Positions 40,520 through 49,942 are shown, numbered from the stretch's first letter. The stretch: 64,000 nt of DNA from Stutzerimonas kunmingensis (GCF_021432085.1 NZ_CP090366.1:1054001-1118000), one strand, 5' to 3'. Notes: generated by a model not told the origin, from the sequence alone. A program made the numbers and translations.

Positions 40520-41761
40520 TTGAAGAAAAACGTTCTTATCATTGGTGCAGGAGGTGTCGCCAAGGTGGTGGCCCATAAGTGCGCGCAGCACAACGACGAA
40601 CTCGGTCGTATTGCTATCGCGTCGCGCAACATCTCCAAATGCCAGGCCATCATCGACAGCGTGCAAGCCAAGGGCGGGCTCAAGCAGCCCTGCGAGATCA
40701 AGGCCTATGCGCTGGACGCCATGGACGTGGAAGCGACCAAGGCACTGATTCGTGAAACCGAATCGCAGATCGTCATCAACGTCGGCTCTGCCTTCCTCAA
40801 CATGTCCGTGCTGCGCGCCTGCATCGACACCGGCGCCGCGTATCTCGATACCGCGATCCATGAAGAGCCGGGCAAGATCTGCGAAACGCCGCCGTGGTAT
40901 GGCAACTACGAGTGGAAGCACCTGGCCGAATGCCAGGAAAAGGGCATCACCGCCATCCTCGGTGCCGGCTTCGACCCGGGCGTGGTCAACGCCTATGCCG
41001 CCCTGGCGCAGCAGGAATACTTCGACAAGATCGAGTCGATCGACATCCTCGACGTCAACGCCGGTTCCCACGGCAAGTATTTCGCCACCAATTTCGACCC
41101 GGAAATCAATTTCCGCGAATTCACCGGTCAGGTTTACAGCTGGCAGAACAGCCAGTGGACGACCAACCGCATGTTCGAGGTCAAGCGCACCGACGACCTG
41201 CCGGTCGTGGGCGAACAGAGCCTCTACCTGACCGGTCATGACGAGGTGCACTCGCTTTCCAAGCACCTCGACGTGCCGAACATCCGCTTCTGGATGAGCT
41301 TCGGCGAGCACTACATCAACGTCTTTACGGTGCTGAACAGCCTTGGCCTGCTCTCCGAGCAGCCGGTGCGCACCGCCGAAGGCCTGGAAGTGGTACCGCT
41401 CAAGGTGGTCAAGGCCGTCCTGCCTGATCCCGCCTCGCTGGCGCCGGGCTATACCGGCAAGACCTGCATTGGCGATCTGGTCAAGGGCACGAAGGACGGG
41501 CAGCTTCGCGAGCTGTTCATCTACAACGTCGCCGACCATGAAGAAGCCTATGCCGAGACCGACAGCCAGGGCATCTCCTACACCGCCGGCGTACCGCCGG
41601 TTGCCGCCGCGCTGCTGATCGCCCGTGGCGAGTGGGATGCCAAGCGCATGGTCAACGTCGAAGAACTGCCGGCCCAGCCGTTCCTCAAGCTGCTCGACGT
41701 GATGGGCCTGCCGACCCGGATCAAGGATGAGCACGGCGATCGGGCCTGGGATCAGGCTTGA
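40520..41761 (+). CDS. Carboxynorspermidine/carboxyspermidine dehydrogenase (saccharopine dehydrogenase family)
   Basis: Condenses aspartate semialdehyde with diaminopropane or putrescine and reduces the Schiff base to the carboxytriamine used by NspC. It is 413 residues with an N-terminal Rossmann motif (VLIIGAGGVAKVVAHKCAQ) and the saccharopine-dehydrogenase-like C-terminal domain (ILGAGFDPGVVNAYAAL). TTG at 40520 (MKKNVLII) is preferred, because the AAGGGGG ribosome site is about eight bases upstream and overlaps the alternative GTG at 40511. Whether the product is spermidine or norspermidine cannot be told from sequence. Confidence 0.9.
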   Translation: MKKNVLIIGAGGVAKVVAHKCAQHNDELGRIAIASRNISKCQAIIDSVQAKGGLKQPCEIKAYALDAMDVEATKALIRETESQIVINVGSAFLNMSVLRACIDTGAAYLDTAIHEEPGKICETPPWYGNYEWKHLAECQEKGITAILGAGFDPGVVNAYAALAQQEYFDKIESIDILDVNAGSHGKYFATNFDPEINFREFTGQVYSWQNSQWTTNRMFEVKRTDDLPVVGEQSLYLTGHDEVHSLSKHLDVPNIRFWMSFGEHYINVFTVLNSLGLLSEQPVRTAEGLEVVPLKVVKAVLPDPASLAPGYTGKTCIGDLVKGTKDGQLRELFIYNVADHEEAYAETDSQGISYTAGVPPVAAALLIARGEWDAKRMVNVEELPAQPFLKLLDVMGLPTRIKDEHGDRAWDQA

Positions 41762-41788
41762 TCGGCTGCGCGTCGGCCCTGCTGCGTT

Positions 41789-41903
41789 AAAAACAGGCTC
41801 GGACGGTGGCTTGCCACCGAACGGCCTTTAGGCCGGCCCGAAGGGCGAGCGGAGCGAGTCATGCTCATTTACAGCAGTAAACTCCGCTTCCTCGCCTGTT
41901 TTT
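41789..41903. repeat. AAAAACAGGC inverted-repeat intergenic element
   Basis: About 115 bp bounded by AAAAACAGGC (41789-41798) and its exact complement GCCTGTTTTT (41894-41903). A nested hairpin (CGGTGGC/GCCACCG) and a second GGCCTTTAGGCC hairpin lie inside. It resembles a dispersed intergenic sequence I recall from other Pseudomonas genomes; no second copy is in this window. Confidence 0.6.
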
Positions 41904-41936
41904 GCCTTGCATGGCTCTAGCTCGCTCGATCAGCCC

Positions 41937-41960
41937 AAAGCCCGCCTAAAGGCGGGCTTT
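41937..41960 (+). terminator. Intrinsic terminator after the nspC operon
   Basis: AAAGCCCGCC pairs with GGCGGGCTTT around TAAA, followed by GTGTTTTCT. Confidence 0.8.
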
Positions 41961-41972
41961 GTGTTTTCTGGC

Positions 41973-42049
41973 GTAGGGTGGAAAACGCCGAAGGCTTTTC
42001 CACCGACGGGGAACGCTGGTGGAAAACGCTTCGCGGTTTTTCACCCTAC
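41973..42049. repeat. GTAGGGTGGA palindromic element (copy C)
   Basis: 77 bp upstream of leuA. Opens GTAGGGTGGAAAACGCCGAA and ends TTTTTCACCCTAC, with two internal hairpins (GGTGGAAAA/TTTTCCACC, then GGTGGAAAA with a mismatched partner). Confidence 0.85.
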
Positions 42050-42163
42050 GCGGCAACAACCCACGCCAAACGCAGCTTCGCCTTCCCGCTTTGTTCATTT
42101 CACGCGACAATCCGCGGACTACAGCGCCCCCTGAGAGGCGCTCGGCAGCCGTGAGGATTTCCT

Positions 42164-43708
42164 ATGAGCAGCAATGATCGCGTCATCATCTTCGACACCA
42201 CCCTGCGCGACGGCGAGCAGAGCCCTGGCGCGTCCATGACCGGTGAGGAAAAGCTGCGCATCGCCCGGGCGCTGGAGCGGCTGAAGGTGGACGTGATCGA
42301 GGCCGGCTTCGCCATCGCCAGCCCCGGCGACTTCGCCGCGGTGAAGCTGGTTGCCGACAACATCAAGGACAGCACCGTGTGCAGCCTGGCGCGCGCCGTC
42401 GATGCCGACATCGAGCGTGCCGCCGAAGCACTGGCCGGCGCCAACTCCGGGCGCATCCACACCTTCATCGCCACCAGCCCGATCCACATGCAGTACAAGC
42501 TGCGCATGCAGCCGGACCAGGTGGTCGAGCAGGCGGTGCGTGCGGTGAAGAAGGCGCGCAGCCTGTGTGCCGATGTGGAATTCTCCTGCGAGGATGCCGG
42601 GCGCTCGGAGATCGATTTCCTCTGCCGCATCATCGAGGCTGCCATCGACGCCGGTGCGCGCACCATCAACATCCCGGACACCGTCGGCTATGCGATTCCG
42701 CACCAGTACGCCGACACCATCCGCCAGCTGCTCGAACGCATCCCCAATGCCGACAAGGCAGTGTTCTCGGTGCATTGCCACAACGACCTGGGCCTGGCCG
42801 TGGCCAACTCCCTCGCGGCAGTGGTCGCCGGTGCGCGGCAGGTGGAGTGCACCATCAACGGCCTCGGCGAGCGTGCCGGCAACGCCGCGCTGGAAGAGAT
42901 CGTCATGGCCATCAAGACCCGCCAGGACCTGCTCGATGTGCACACCCGCATCGAGACCGAGCACATCCTCGCCGCTTCGCGCCTGGTGTCGGGCATCACC
43001 GGCTTCCCGGTGCAGCCGAACAAGGCCATTGTCGGCGCCAACGCCTTCGCCCACGAGTCGGGCATCCACCAGGACGGCGTGCTCAAGCACCGCGAAACCT
43101 ACGAGATCATGTCCGCCCAGTCTGTTGGCTGGAACGCCAACAAGATGGTGATGGGCAAGCATTCCGGCCGCGCCGCATTCCGTTCGCGCCTGGATGAGCT
43201 GGGCATCGTGCTCGAAGGCGACGAGCTGAATGCCGCGTTCGCCCGTTTCAAGGAACTGGCCGACAAGAAACACGAAATCTTCGACGAAGACCTGCAGGCA
43301 CTGGTCTCCGACACCCTGGCCGACGAAGCGCCGGAGCACTTCAAGCTGGCCAGCCTGGAAGTCGCGAGCAAGACCGGCACCATCCCCGAAGCCAAGCTGG
43401 TGCTCAGCGTCGATGGCGCCGAGCGCAGCGCCCAGGCCCAGGGCTCCGGCCCGGTGGACGCCACCTTCAAAGCCATCGAGGCGATTGCCGATTCTGGCGC
43501 CACGCTGCAGCTGTATTCGGTCAACGCCATCACCCAGGGCACTGACTCCCAGGGCGAGGTCACCGTGCGGCTGGAGAAGGGCGGACGCATCGTCAATGGC
43601 AACGGCGCCGATACCGATATCGTCGTCGCCTCGGCCAAGGCTTACCTCAACGCGCTGAACCTGATGCAGGTCGGCGCCAAGGCACATCCGCAGGTGGAAG
43701 GCGTTTGA
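42164..43708 (+). CDS. leuA: 2-isopropylmalate synthase
   Basis: Commits 2-oxoisovalerate to leucine by condensation with acetyl-CoA. It is 514 residues, the LeuA type 1 size. The catalytic TIM barrel carries [29 protein letters not shown] and [13 protein letters not shown], with metal ligands among the Asp and His residues. A C-terminal LeuA allosteric domain (about 390-514) binds leucine. The stop overlaps the next gene by four bases. A palindromic repeat lies about 115 bases upstream of its start. Confidence 0.96.
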   Translation: MSSNDRVIIFDTTLRDGEQSPGASMTGEEKLRIARALERLKVDVIEAGFAIASPGDFAAVKLVADNIKDSTVCSLARAVDADIERAAEALAGANSGRIHTFIATSPIHMQYKLRMQPDQVVEQAVRAVKKARSLCADVEFSCEDAGRSEIDFLCRIIEAAIDAGARTINIPDTVGYAIPHQYADTIRQLLERIPNADKAVFSVHCHNDLGLAVANSLAAVVAGARQVECTINGLGERAGNAALEEIVMAIKTRQDLLDVHTRIETEHILAASRLVSGITGFPVQPNKAIVGANAFAHESGIHQDGVLKHRETYEIMSAQSVGWNANKMVMGKHSGRAAFRSRLDELGIVLEGDELNAAFARFKELADKKHEIFDEDLQALVSDTLADEAPEHFKLASLEVASKTGTIPEAKLVLSVDGAERSAQAQGSGPVDATFKAIEAIADSGATLQLYSVNAITQGTDSQGEVTVRLEKGGRIVNGNGADTDIVVASAKAYLNALNLMQVGAKAHPQVEGV

Positions 43709-44514
43709 TCAACGAAGCCCGGCGTCGCGCCTACCTCGACGCCATGCAGGTAGCCAGCTGGCTGCCGCGTACTGAGCTGCCGTTCGCCGCACCGTCGCGG
43801 CCGGAGTTGCTGTTGCCGGTCGCGGCCGAAGCGGAGCCGGAGATTGCCGCTGCACCTGTAGCAGAGGTGTCCGTGGCCGCTCCAGTTGCGGAGCGGTCGG
43901 CCGCAGCGCCGGCAGTCGAGCAGCCGCAAGCGCCGCGTCCATGTATCGCCATGCCGGAACCCAAGCAGCCGGAACCGGTTGCTGCTGCGGCGGTAGAACA
44001 GGCGGCCGAACCGGCCAAACCCATCGAGCCACCGCCACGTTTCTCGCTGCAGCTAATGCGCGCCGGCAACGTGTTGCTGGTGGTGGAGTTGCCCACCGGC
44101 GAATCCTTCCAGAGCCGCGACCCGGCCTACATCCTGCTCAAGGACCTGCTGCGCGCCGCACGTCTGCCGGACAAGCCGCAGCAGGTCGGCGATGGCGAGC
44201 CGATTCGCTGGCCGCTGCTGAACAAGGGCAGCCTCGACCAGGGTGGAGAAGCCGCGCGTGATTACGTGCAGGGCGTGATGGCCGCCGAGCTGGAAAACAT
44301 GGGCTGCGATTGCATCTGGCTGATCGGTCGTCCGGCGCTGCGTTTCGCCGGTGAAGTGGATGTCGACGCCTGCTATCGCGAACTGGCTGTCGAGGGGCTC
44401 GGTCGCGCACTGGCGATGCCCGGCCTGGAACAGCTGATGGAGCAGCCGGCCGCCAAGGCCGAGCTGTGGAAAACCCTGCGCCGCAGCATGCCGCGCTGGC
44501 ACATAGGTTCATGA
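43705..44514 (+). CDS. holD: Probable DNA polymerase III psi subunit (cryptic HolD)
   Basis: A 269-residue protein, poorly conserved. The N-terminus [19 protein letters not shown] resembles the chi-binding segment of E. coli HolD, then comes an Ala/Pro/Glu-rich linker (about 36-110), a globular domain, and a C-terminal [12 protein letters not shown] block like the HolD C-terminus. In E. coli holD directly precedes rimI, as here. A cryptic psi with an extended linker has been described in P. aeruginosa. The TTG start overlaps the leuA stop (TTGA) after GGAAGG; ATG at 43744 is an alternative. Often mislabelled TonB-like because of the linker. Confidence 0.72.
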   Translation: MINEARRRAYLDAMQVASWLPRTELPFAAPSRPELLLPVAAEAEPEIAAAPVAEVSVAAPVAERSAAAPAVEQPQAPRPCIAMPEPKQPEPVAAAAVEQAAEPAKPIEPPPRFSLQLMRAGNVLLVVELPTGESFQSRDPAYILLKDLLRAARLPDKPQQVGDGEPIRWPLLNKGSLDQGGEAARDYVQGVMAAELENMGCDCIWLIGRPALRFAGEVDVDACYRELAVEGLGRALAMPGLEQLMEQPAAKAELWKTLRRSMPRWHIGS

Positions 44515-44523
44515 GTACGTGTG

Positions 44524-44976
44524 ATGAGTGATGCTGTCAGCTTCCGCCCGATGACCGCGGCGGACATCGAAGCCGTGTTGAAGATCGAGTACGCCGCCTT
44601 CAGCCACCCCTGGACGCGCGGCATCTTCAACGACGCGCTGAGTGCCTACGAGTGCTGGGTGATGTTCGAGGGCGAGCAGCAGGTCGGCCACGGTGTGATC
44701 AACCTGATCCTCGACGAGGCGCACCTGCTCAATATCACCGTCAAGCCGCAGAGCCAGGGCCGCGGCCTCGGCCTGCGCCTGCTCGAGCATCTGATGGAGC
44801 GTGCCCGCGAACGCGGCGGCCGCGAATGCTTCCTCGAAGTACGTGCGAGCAACACCACGGCCTATCGGCTTTACGAGCGTTATGGCTTCAACGAAGTTGG
44901 CCGACGCCGGGCCTACTACCCGGCGGCAGACGGCCGTGAAGATGCGCTGGTGATGGCCTGCACGTTGCTGGATTGA
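44524..44976 (+). CDS. rimI: Ribosomal protein S18 alanine N-acetyltransferase RimI
   Basis: GNAT acetyltransferase that acetylates the N-terminal alanine of ribosomal protein S18. It is 150 residues. The acetyl-CoA loop is NITVKPQSQGRGLGLRLLEHL, read in two parts, and the catalytic tail ERYGFNEVGRRRAYYP is present. ATG at 44524 is chosen; a GTG one codon earlier is possible. It follows the holD-like gene by nine bases. The sequence around its stop codon is duplicated about 167 bases downstream. Confidence 0.93.
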   Translation: MSDAVSFRPMTAADIEAVLKIEYAAFSHPWTRGIFNDALSAYECWVMFEGEQQVGHGVINLILDEAHLLNITVKPQSQGRGLGLRLLEHLMERARERGGRECFLEVRASNTTAYRLYERYGFNEVGRRRAYYPAADGREDALVMACTLLD

Positions 44977-45057
44977 TTGCTGCGGGCTTCGGTTTTTGTG
45001 CTGGAGTTCGCCGGCGCCACGATCACGGTTGCCGACCTCTGACTGTCACCAGCCCCG

Positions 45058-45130
45058 GTAGGGTGGATCACGCTTCACCGATCCACCGAGTTCGCGTCAT
45101 GGTGGATGTAAAAAGCGACATCCACCCTAC
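45058..45130. repeat. GTAGGGTGGA palindromic element (copy D)
   Basis: 73 bp with ends GTAGGGTGGA/TCCACCCTAC. Internal hairpins: GGTGGATCA.../GATCCACC and GGTGGATGT/ACATCCACC. Confidence 0.85.
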
Positions 45131-45231
45131 GCCCACTGGACTGATTGCTGCGGGCCGAGGCCCCGGCTTTTGGGCCGCGCTCGTCGGCGCCCACGTCTCG
45201 CTGTTGCCGATCTCTGACTGTCGCCAGCCTT

Positions 45232-45309
45232 GTAGGGTGGATCGCGCTTCACCGATCCACCATGCTCGCGTCATGGTGGATGTAAAAAGCAAACATCCAC
45301 CACGCCTAC
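45232..45309. repeat. GTAGGGTGGA palindromic element (copy E)
   Basis: 78 bp, very like copy D (same CGCTTCACCGATCCACC and GTCATGGTGGATGTAAAAAG blocks), but the right end is degraded to ATCCACCACGCCTAC. Confidence 0.8.
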
Positions 45310-45386
45310 GCAAGGCAGCCGAGGCCGCCTTATGAGTTCCGCGACCCTGTCGCTTCCGCCTACCGAGTGCGGCAAATGGCTCCGCT

Positions 45387-45929
45387 CTATTCCCCCGGCC
45401 GCTTGTCCCGGCCCGAATCCAGAGGGGCTTCGCCTTCCAGTTCTTCGTCCGACAGCACGCTGTCGTCCTCACGCAATACCGCATCGCCGCCGCTGAGGCC
45501 GGTGTCTTCGTCGCCTTCGGCGGGGCCGTCCCAGGGTTTGCCGTCAAGCGGGTCGTGGCGGCCGAGTTCGGCCTCGTCGAGATCCACATCGGCGCCGATC
45601 TCATGCTCGGAAACCACGCTCAGGTCCTGATCCGCCGGCTCGCCATGGCCGCGCTCGCTCGGCGAGCGTGCGCCGTCCTCGGGGATCAGTGTTTCCGGCG
45701 CCATGTCGTCCATTGTGGTCTCGCCATCCGGGACTTCGCCGGCTGTCATGCCTGCTTCGGCGGCGCGTTCGGAGGTGAACTCGTCGGCCACCTGTTCACC
45801 GGGCACCTCGTCGCCGATGCGACCCTTGCGCTCGTCACGGCGCTGATCGAAATCGAGCTGTTCGATGGAGCCCATGCGGTCTTCGGTGTTGTCGATTTCC
45901 GTTGGGGTGTAGGGTTTTTGATCGCTCAT
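45387..45929 (-). CDS. Highly acidic hypothetical protein
   Basis: A 180-residue, strongly acidic, probably disordered protein with no membrane segment, signal or cysteine. The N-terminus (SDQKPYTPTEIDNTEDRMGS) resembles small Pseudomonas proteins sometimes labelled HPr-related, but no phosphotransferase motif is visible and that label is not supported. Repeated GE, DD and EE clusters run to the C-terminus. It stands alone, transcribed opposite to rimI and otsB. Function unknown. Confidence 0.75.
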   Translation of the reverse strand: MSDQKPYTPTEIDNTEDRMGSIEQLDFDQRRDERKGRIGDEVPGEQVADEFTSERAAEAGMTAGEVPDGETTMDDMAPETLIPEDGARSPSERGHGEPADQDLSVVSEHEIGADVDLDEAELGRHDPLDGKPWDGPAEGDEDTGLSGGDAVLREDDSVLSDEELEGEAPLDSGRDKRPGE

Positions 45930-46109
45930 GATCGTCTCCTGTCAGAACGTCGGTCATGCAGGTTGTGACCCGGCCGCCCTGGGAAGATTCAGGGCTGTCG
46001 GCTGGCCGATAACGCCATTCGGGTCCATCCTTTCCTGCGGCCGTAGATGCCTGAGCGTCTTGAGAAAAAGGGGACGAACCACCGCGCGTGATCCGGAGTC
46101 CTACTCTGC

Positions 46110-46886
46110 ATGAATGATCAAAACGACCAACCTGCGCCAGCGCCTTGGCGCTACGCCTTCTTCTTCGATGTCGACGGAACGCTGGCTGAGATTCAGCCCC
46201 GACCGGAACTCGTCTTCATTCCACCGTCCACCCTCGCGGCCCTGGAACGCCTGCATGCCGGCGGCATTCCCGTCGCCGTGATCTCCGGCCGACCGCTCGC
46301 GCAGCTCGATGCGCTGCTGGCGCCCCTGCAACTTCCCGCCGCCGGCGTGCACGGTGCCGAGCGCCGTGATGCCACGGGTGAGCTGCGCAACCTGGCACTC
46401 GACAATCAGGCGCTGGAGCGCATCCAGCGTGAGTTGCAGCAGGCCTGCAGCGAGCATCCCGGCCTGCACCTGGAGAACAAGAGCGTCGCCTTTGCCCTGC
46501 ATTTTCGTCAGGCGCCGGAGCTGGAGGAGGTTGCCCGCACACTCGCCGAAGACTTCGCCCAGCGTTACGCCGAGGTACTGACCCTGCAGCCCGGCAAGTG
46601 CGTGTTCGAACTCAAGCCCCGCGGCGCGAGCAAGGGCGAGGTGATCCGCGCATTCATGCAGGAGCCGCCTTTTGCCGGCTGCATCCCCGTGTTCCTTGGC
46701 GACGATCTCACCGATGAAGCCGGCTTTGCCGCCGTCAACGCGCTCGGCGGCCGGTCCATCAAGGTCGGCGACGGCCCCAGCGAGGCCCGCGAACGGGTGG
46801 CGTCGGTGGCTGCCGTCGGCAGCTGGATCGAAGCGCTGCTGAACGAACCCGGTGTGCCGGCCGAACCCAGAATAAAACCCGACTAG
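46110..46886 (+). CDS. otsB: Trehalose-6-phosphate phosphatase
   Basis: HAD-family phosphatase that releases trehalose from trehalose 6-phosphate, giving the osmoprotectant. It is 258 residues. The nucleophile motif is FFFDVDGTLAEI, a second HAD motif is VISGRPLAQL, and the metal-binding motif near the C-terminus is LGDDLTDEAGF. otsA follows after 16 bases, so the two steps are co-transcribed with the second enzyme first. Identification is secure. Confidence 0.95.
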   Translation: MNDQNDQPAPAPWRYAFFFDVDGTLAEIQPRPELVFIPPSTLAALERLHAGGIPVAVISGRPLAQLDALLAPLQLPAAGVHGAERRDATGELRNLALDNQALERIQRELQQACSEHPGLHLENKSVAFALHFRQAPELEEVARTLAEDFAQRYAEVLTLQPGKCVFELKPRGASKGEVIRAFMQEPPFAGCIPVFLGDDLTDEAGFAAVNALGGRSIKVGDGPSEARERVASVAAVGSWIEALLNEPGVPAEPRIKPD

Positions 46887-46902
46887 AGCGAGATTTACTG
46901 CC

Positions 46903-48318
46903 ATGAGCCGTTTAGTAGTGGTTTCCAACCGCGTGGCGCCAATCAAACCGGGCAAGGTAGCCGCCGGAGGGCTGGCCGTCGGTGTCTACGATGCGCTGCG
47001 CCAAGCCGGTGGCATCTGGTTCGGCTGGAGTGGCGAGATCAGCGCGACCCCGACGATCAACACCGAGGAAGTGGGCAACATCACCTACGTCACGCTGCCG
47101 CTGAACAAGCGTGACTACGACCAGTACTACCGGGGCTTCTCCAACAACACACTCTGGCCGATCTTCCACTACCGTATCGACCTCGCGCGCTACAGCCGCG
47201 AAGAATACGACGGCTACCGGCGGGTCAACGGCATGCTGGCCGAGAAACTCCTACCGCTGCTTGAACCTGACGACATCATCTGGATTCACGACTACCACCT
47301 GATCCCGTTCGCCGAAGCCTGTCGGCAGCTGGGCATCCGCAACCGCATCGGCTTCTTCCTGCATATCCCGTTTCCCGCGCCGGAAATCCTCACCGCCATT
47401 CCGCCGCACAACGAGCTGCTGAAGACCCTCTGCTACTACGACCTGATCGGCTTCCAGACCGACACCGATCGCCTGGCCTTTCAGGACTACATCACCCGCG
47501 AAGTGCGCGGTGTGATCGAGCCGGACGGCAGCCTGACCGCCTACGGGCAGAACTTCCGCGCCGGGGTTTACCCGATCGGCGTGGTACCGGACGAAATCCA
47601 GAAGCTCGCCGAAGGCTACAAGGGCCGCGCCCATCCCATGCGCCGGGCCAGCGATACCCGGCGGCAGACCATCATCTCGGTCGACCGCCTGGACTACTCC
47701 AAGGGCCTGGTGGAACGCTTCCGCGCCTACGAGGAGTTTCTCGACCGCTATCCCAAGCACCGCAACAACGTCGAATTCCTGCAGATCGCGCCGACCTCGC
47801 GTTCCGACGTGCGCACCTATCAGCACATCCGCGAGCAGCTCGAGAGCCAGGCCGGGCATCTCAACGGGCGCCTGTCCGATCTTGACTGGACGCCGCTGCA
47901 CTACCTCAACAAGAGCTACGACCGCCGCGTGCTCATGGGCCTGTTCCGCACCGCCGACGTCGGCTTCGTCACGCCGCTGCGCGACGGCATGAACCTGGTC
48001 GCCAAGGAATACGTCGCCGCGCAGGACCCGGAAGATCCCGGCGTGCTGGTGCTGTCGCGCTTCGCCGGCGCCGCACGCGAGCTGACCTCCGCGCTGATCG
48101 TCAATCCGTACGACTGCGTCGGCATGGCCGAAGCCCTCGACCGCGCGCTGAGCATGCCGCTGGCCGAACGCAAGGACCGCTACGAGCACCTGATGCGCGC
48201 CATTCGCGCAGCCGATCTGGATGCCTGGCGCGACAACTTCATGCGTGACCTGCGTTCGTACGTCTCCCAGCCCAGCACCACGGTCATCGAGACTGAAGAA
48301 CTCGTCGAGCCGGACTGA
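46903..48318 (+). CDS. otsA: Trehalose-6-phosphate synthase
   Basis: GT20 glycosyltransferase joining UDP-glucose and glucose 6-phosphate into trehalose 6-phosphate. It is 471 residues, the usual OtsA length. The N-terminal [12 protein letters not shown] and [16 protein letters not shown] motifs, [29 protein letters not shown] and the donor-site [15 protein letters not shown] are all visible. It lies directly behind otsB. Expression is probably osmotic or stationary-phase controlled, but no promoter was identified. Confidence 0.96.
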   Translation: MSRLVVVSNRVAPIKPGKVAAGGLAVGVYDALRQAGGIWFGWSGEISATPTINTEEVGNITYVTLPLNKRDYDQYYRGFSNNTLWPIFHYRIDLARYSREEYDGYRRVNGMLAEKLLPLLEPDDIIWIHDYHLIPFAEACRQLGIRNRIGFFLHIPFPAPEILTAIPPHNELLKTLCYYDLIGFQTDTDRLAFQDYITREVRGVIEPDGSLTAYGQNFRAGVYPIGVVPDEIQKLAEGYKGRAHPMRRASDTRRQTIISVDRLDYSKGLVERFRAYEEFLDRYPKHRNNVEFLQIAPTSRSDVRTYQHIREQLESQAGHLNGRLSDLDWTPLHYLNKSYDRRVLMGLFRTADVGFVTPLRDGMNLVAKEYVAAQDPEDPGVLVLSRFAGAARELTSALIVNPYDCVGMAEALDRALSMPLAERKDRYEHLMRAIRAADLDAWRDNFMRDLRSYVSQPSTTVIETEELVEPD

Positions 48319-48398
48319 TCGCCCGTGCGAGCCGGCCTTGCTTGTCAAAGGCCAGGCCGGCTCGTAAGGTGCGGGGCCGAACCATAGGGACAACGTAG

Positions 48399-49043
48399 AT
48401 GAGCGAGCTGGAACCGCTGTTCGAGAACAACGCCCGCTGGGCCGAGGCCATCAAGGAAGAAGACCCCACCTTCTTCGAGAAACTGTCCAAGCAGCAGGCA
48501 CCGGAGTACCTGTGGATCGGCTGCTCCGATGCCCGCGTGCCCGCCAACGAGATCGTCGGCCTGTTGCCGGGCGACCTGTTCGTCCATCGCAACGTCGCCA
48601 ATGTCGTGCTGCACACCGACCTCAACTGCCTGTCGGTCATCCAGTACGCGGTCGACGTGCTCAAGGTCAAACACATCCTCGTCACCGGCCACTACGGCTG
48701 CGGTGGCGTGCGTGCCTCCATGCGCGACGACCAACTGGGCTTGATCGACGGCTGGCTGCGCAGCATCCGCGACCTCTACTACGAGCACCGCGTGCACCTG
48801 TCCAAGCTGGACGGCGAAGAGGAGCAGGTCGACCGCCTCTGCGAGCTCAACGTCATCCAGCAGGTCGCCAACGTCAGCCACACCACCATCGTCCAGAACG
48901 CCTGGCACCGCGGCCAGCCGCTGGCCGTGCACGGCTGCATCTACGGCATCAAGGATGGCCTGTGGAAGAACCTCAACGTCACCGTCAGCGGGCTCGATCA
49001 GCTGCCGTCGCAATACCGCCTGCGTCCGCCGCGTAACGCCTGA
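48399..49043 (+). CDS. can: Beta-class carbonic anhydrase
   Basis: Zinc enzyme interconverting CO2 and bicarbonate, supplying bicarbonate for carboxylations. It is 214 residues. The zinc ligands are Cys42, Asp44, His98 and Cys101 in CSDARVPANEIVG and GHYGCGGV. RNVANVVLHTDLN, the conserved core, is present. The stop overlaps the next start (TGATG), so it is coupled to a DMT-type transporter. A GC-rich hairpin without a T run lies between otsA and this gene (48327-48365). Confidence 0.95.
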   Translation: MSELEPLFENNARWAEAIKEEDPTFFEKLSKQQAPEYLWIGCSDARVPANEIVGLLPGDLFVHRNVANVVLHTDLNCLSVIQYAVDVLKVKHILVTGHYGCGGVRASMRDDQLGLIDGWLRSIRDLYYEHRVHLSKLDGEEEQVDRLCELNVIQQVANVSHTTIVQNAWHRGQPLAVHGCIYGIKDGLWKNLNVTVSGLDQLPSQYRLRPPRNA

Positions 49044-49942
49044 TGAACAGCCGCCACGCTCCGGCATTCGCCGGTCTGCTCATCGCTGTGCTCTGCTGGA
49101 GCGGCAACGCGCTGGTGGCCCGTGCCTTTTACGATCAGATCCCGCCGCTGAGCCTGTCGTTCTGGCGCTGGGTGCTGGCCACCACGCTGCTGCTGCCCTT
49201 CGTCGCCCGAGGCATCTGGTTGCACCGCGCCACCCTGCGGGCTGCCGGCTGGCGCCTGCCGGTGATCGCCGCGCTCGGCATCGCCAGCTACAACTCGCTG
49301 CTCTACACCGCCGCGCAAAGCACCGAAGCGATCAACCTGACGCTGGTGAACACCTGCCTGCCACTGGCGACCTTCATCGGGGCGGGCTTCCTGCTCGGTG
49401 AATGGCCACTGCGACGCGCCTGGTTCGGCATGGCCGTGGCGGCGGCGGGGCTGCTCTACCTGATCAGCCGTGGCAGCTGGCAGACGTTCGCCAGCCTGTC
49501 GTTCAAGGCCGGCGACCTCATCATGCTGCTCGCCGTGCTGGTGTGGGCGCTGTACACGCTGCTGCTGCGGCGCTGGTCGAGTTTCCTTACCGTGCCCCCT
49601 CTGGTGCTGCTCGGCGTGCTGATGCTGCTGGGCGTGCCGCTGATCCTGCCGTTCTACCTGTACGAACTGAGCCGGGTAGGGGGCTTCGCCGCCACGCCGG
49701 CCAACCTCGGCGCCATCGGCTACACCGCCGTGTTCGCCTCGCTGATCGCCTACCTCGCCTGGAACCACGGCGTAAAAGTCGTCGGCGCCGCCAAGGCCGC
49801 CATGGCCAGCTACCTGATGCCCGTGTTCACCGCGCTGCTCGGCTGGGTGCTACTAGGCGAAGCCCTGCAACCCTTCCACTGGATCGGCGGCACCTTGATC
49901 TTCGCCGGACTGCTCCTGGCCACGCGGCCGTCATTTCGCTAG
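49043..49942 (+). CDS. EamA/DMT-superfamily transporter
   Basis: A 299-residue inner-membrane protein with ten predicted helices in two EamA repeats (about 8-140 and 155-290). Typical blocks are VLCWSGNALVARAF, SFWRWVLA and AAKAAMASYLMPVFTALLGWVLLGE. Substrates in this family are metabolites such as amino acids or nucleosides and cannot be predicted here. Its ATG overlaps the carbonic anhydrase stop, but a functional link is not evident. Confidence 0.9.
   Translation: MNSRHAPAFAGLLIAVLCWSGNALVARAFYDQIPPLSLSFWRWVLATTLLLPFVARGIWLHRATLRAAGWRLPVIAALGIASYNSLLYTAAQSTEAINLTLVNTCLPLATFIGAGFLLGEWPLRRAWFGMAVAAAGLLYLISRGSWQTFASLSFKAGDLIMLLAVLVWALYTLLLRRWSSFLTVPPLVLLGVLMLLGVPLILPFYLYELSRVGGFAATPANLGAIGYTAVFASLIAYLAWNHGVKVVGAAKAAMASYLMPVFTALLGWVLLGEALQPFHWIGGTLIFAGLLLATRPSFR

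Larger units (their letters stand above)
44970..45309. repeat. Tandem duplication after rimI (two units of about 165 bp)
   Basis: Unit 1 starts at GGATTGATTGCTGCGGG (44970), unit 2 at GGACTGATTGCTGCGGG (45137). Both continue through CTCTGACTGTC and a GTAGGGTGGA palindrome. The units have diverged by substitutions and small indels. Confidence 0.8.

Noticed and set aside
42119..43687. 522-codon minus-strand open frame antisense to leuA
   Set aside because: Shadow of a strongly conserved gene, with no family features of its own.
45387..45929. HPr-related phosphocarrier label for the acidic protein
   Set aside because: No HPr active-site His motif or compact fold signature is visible.
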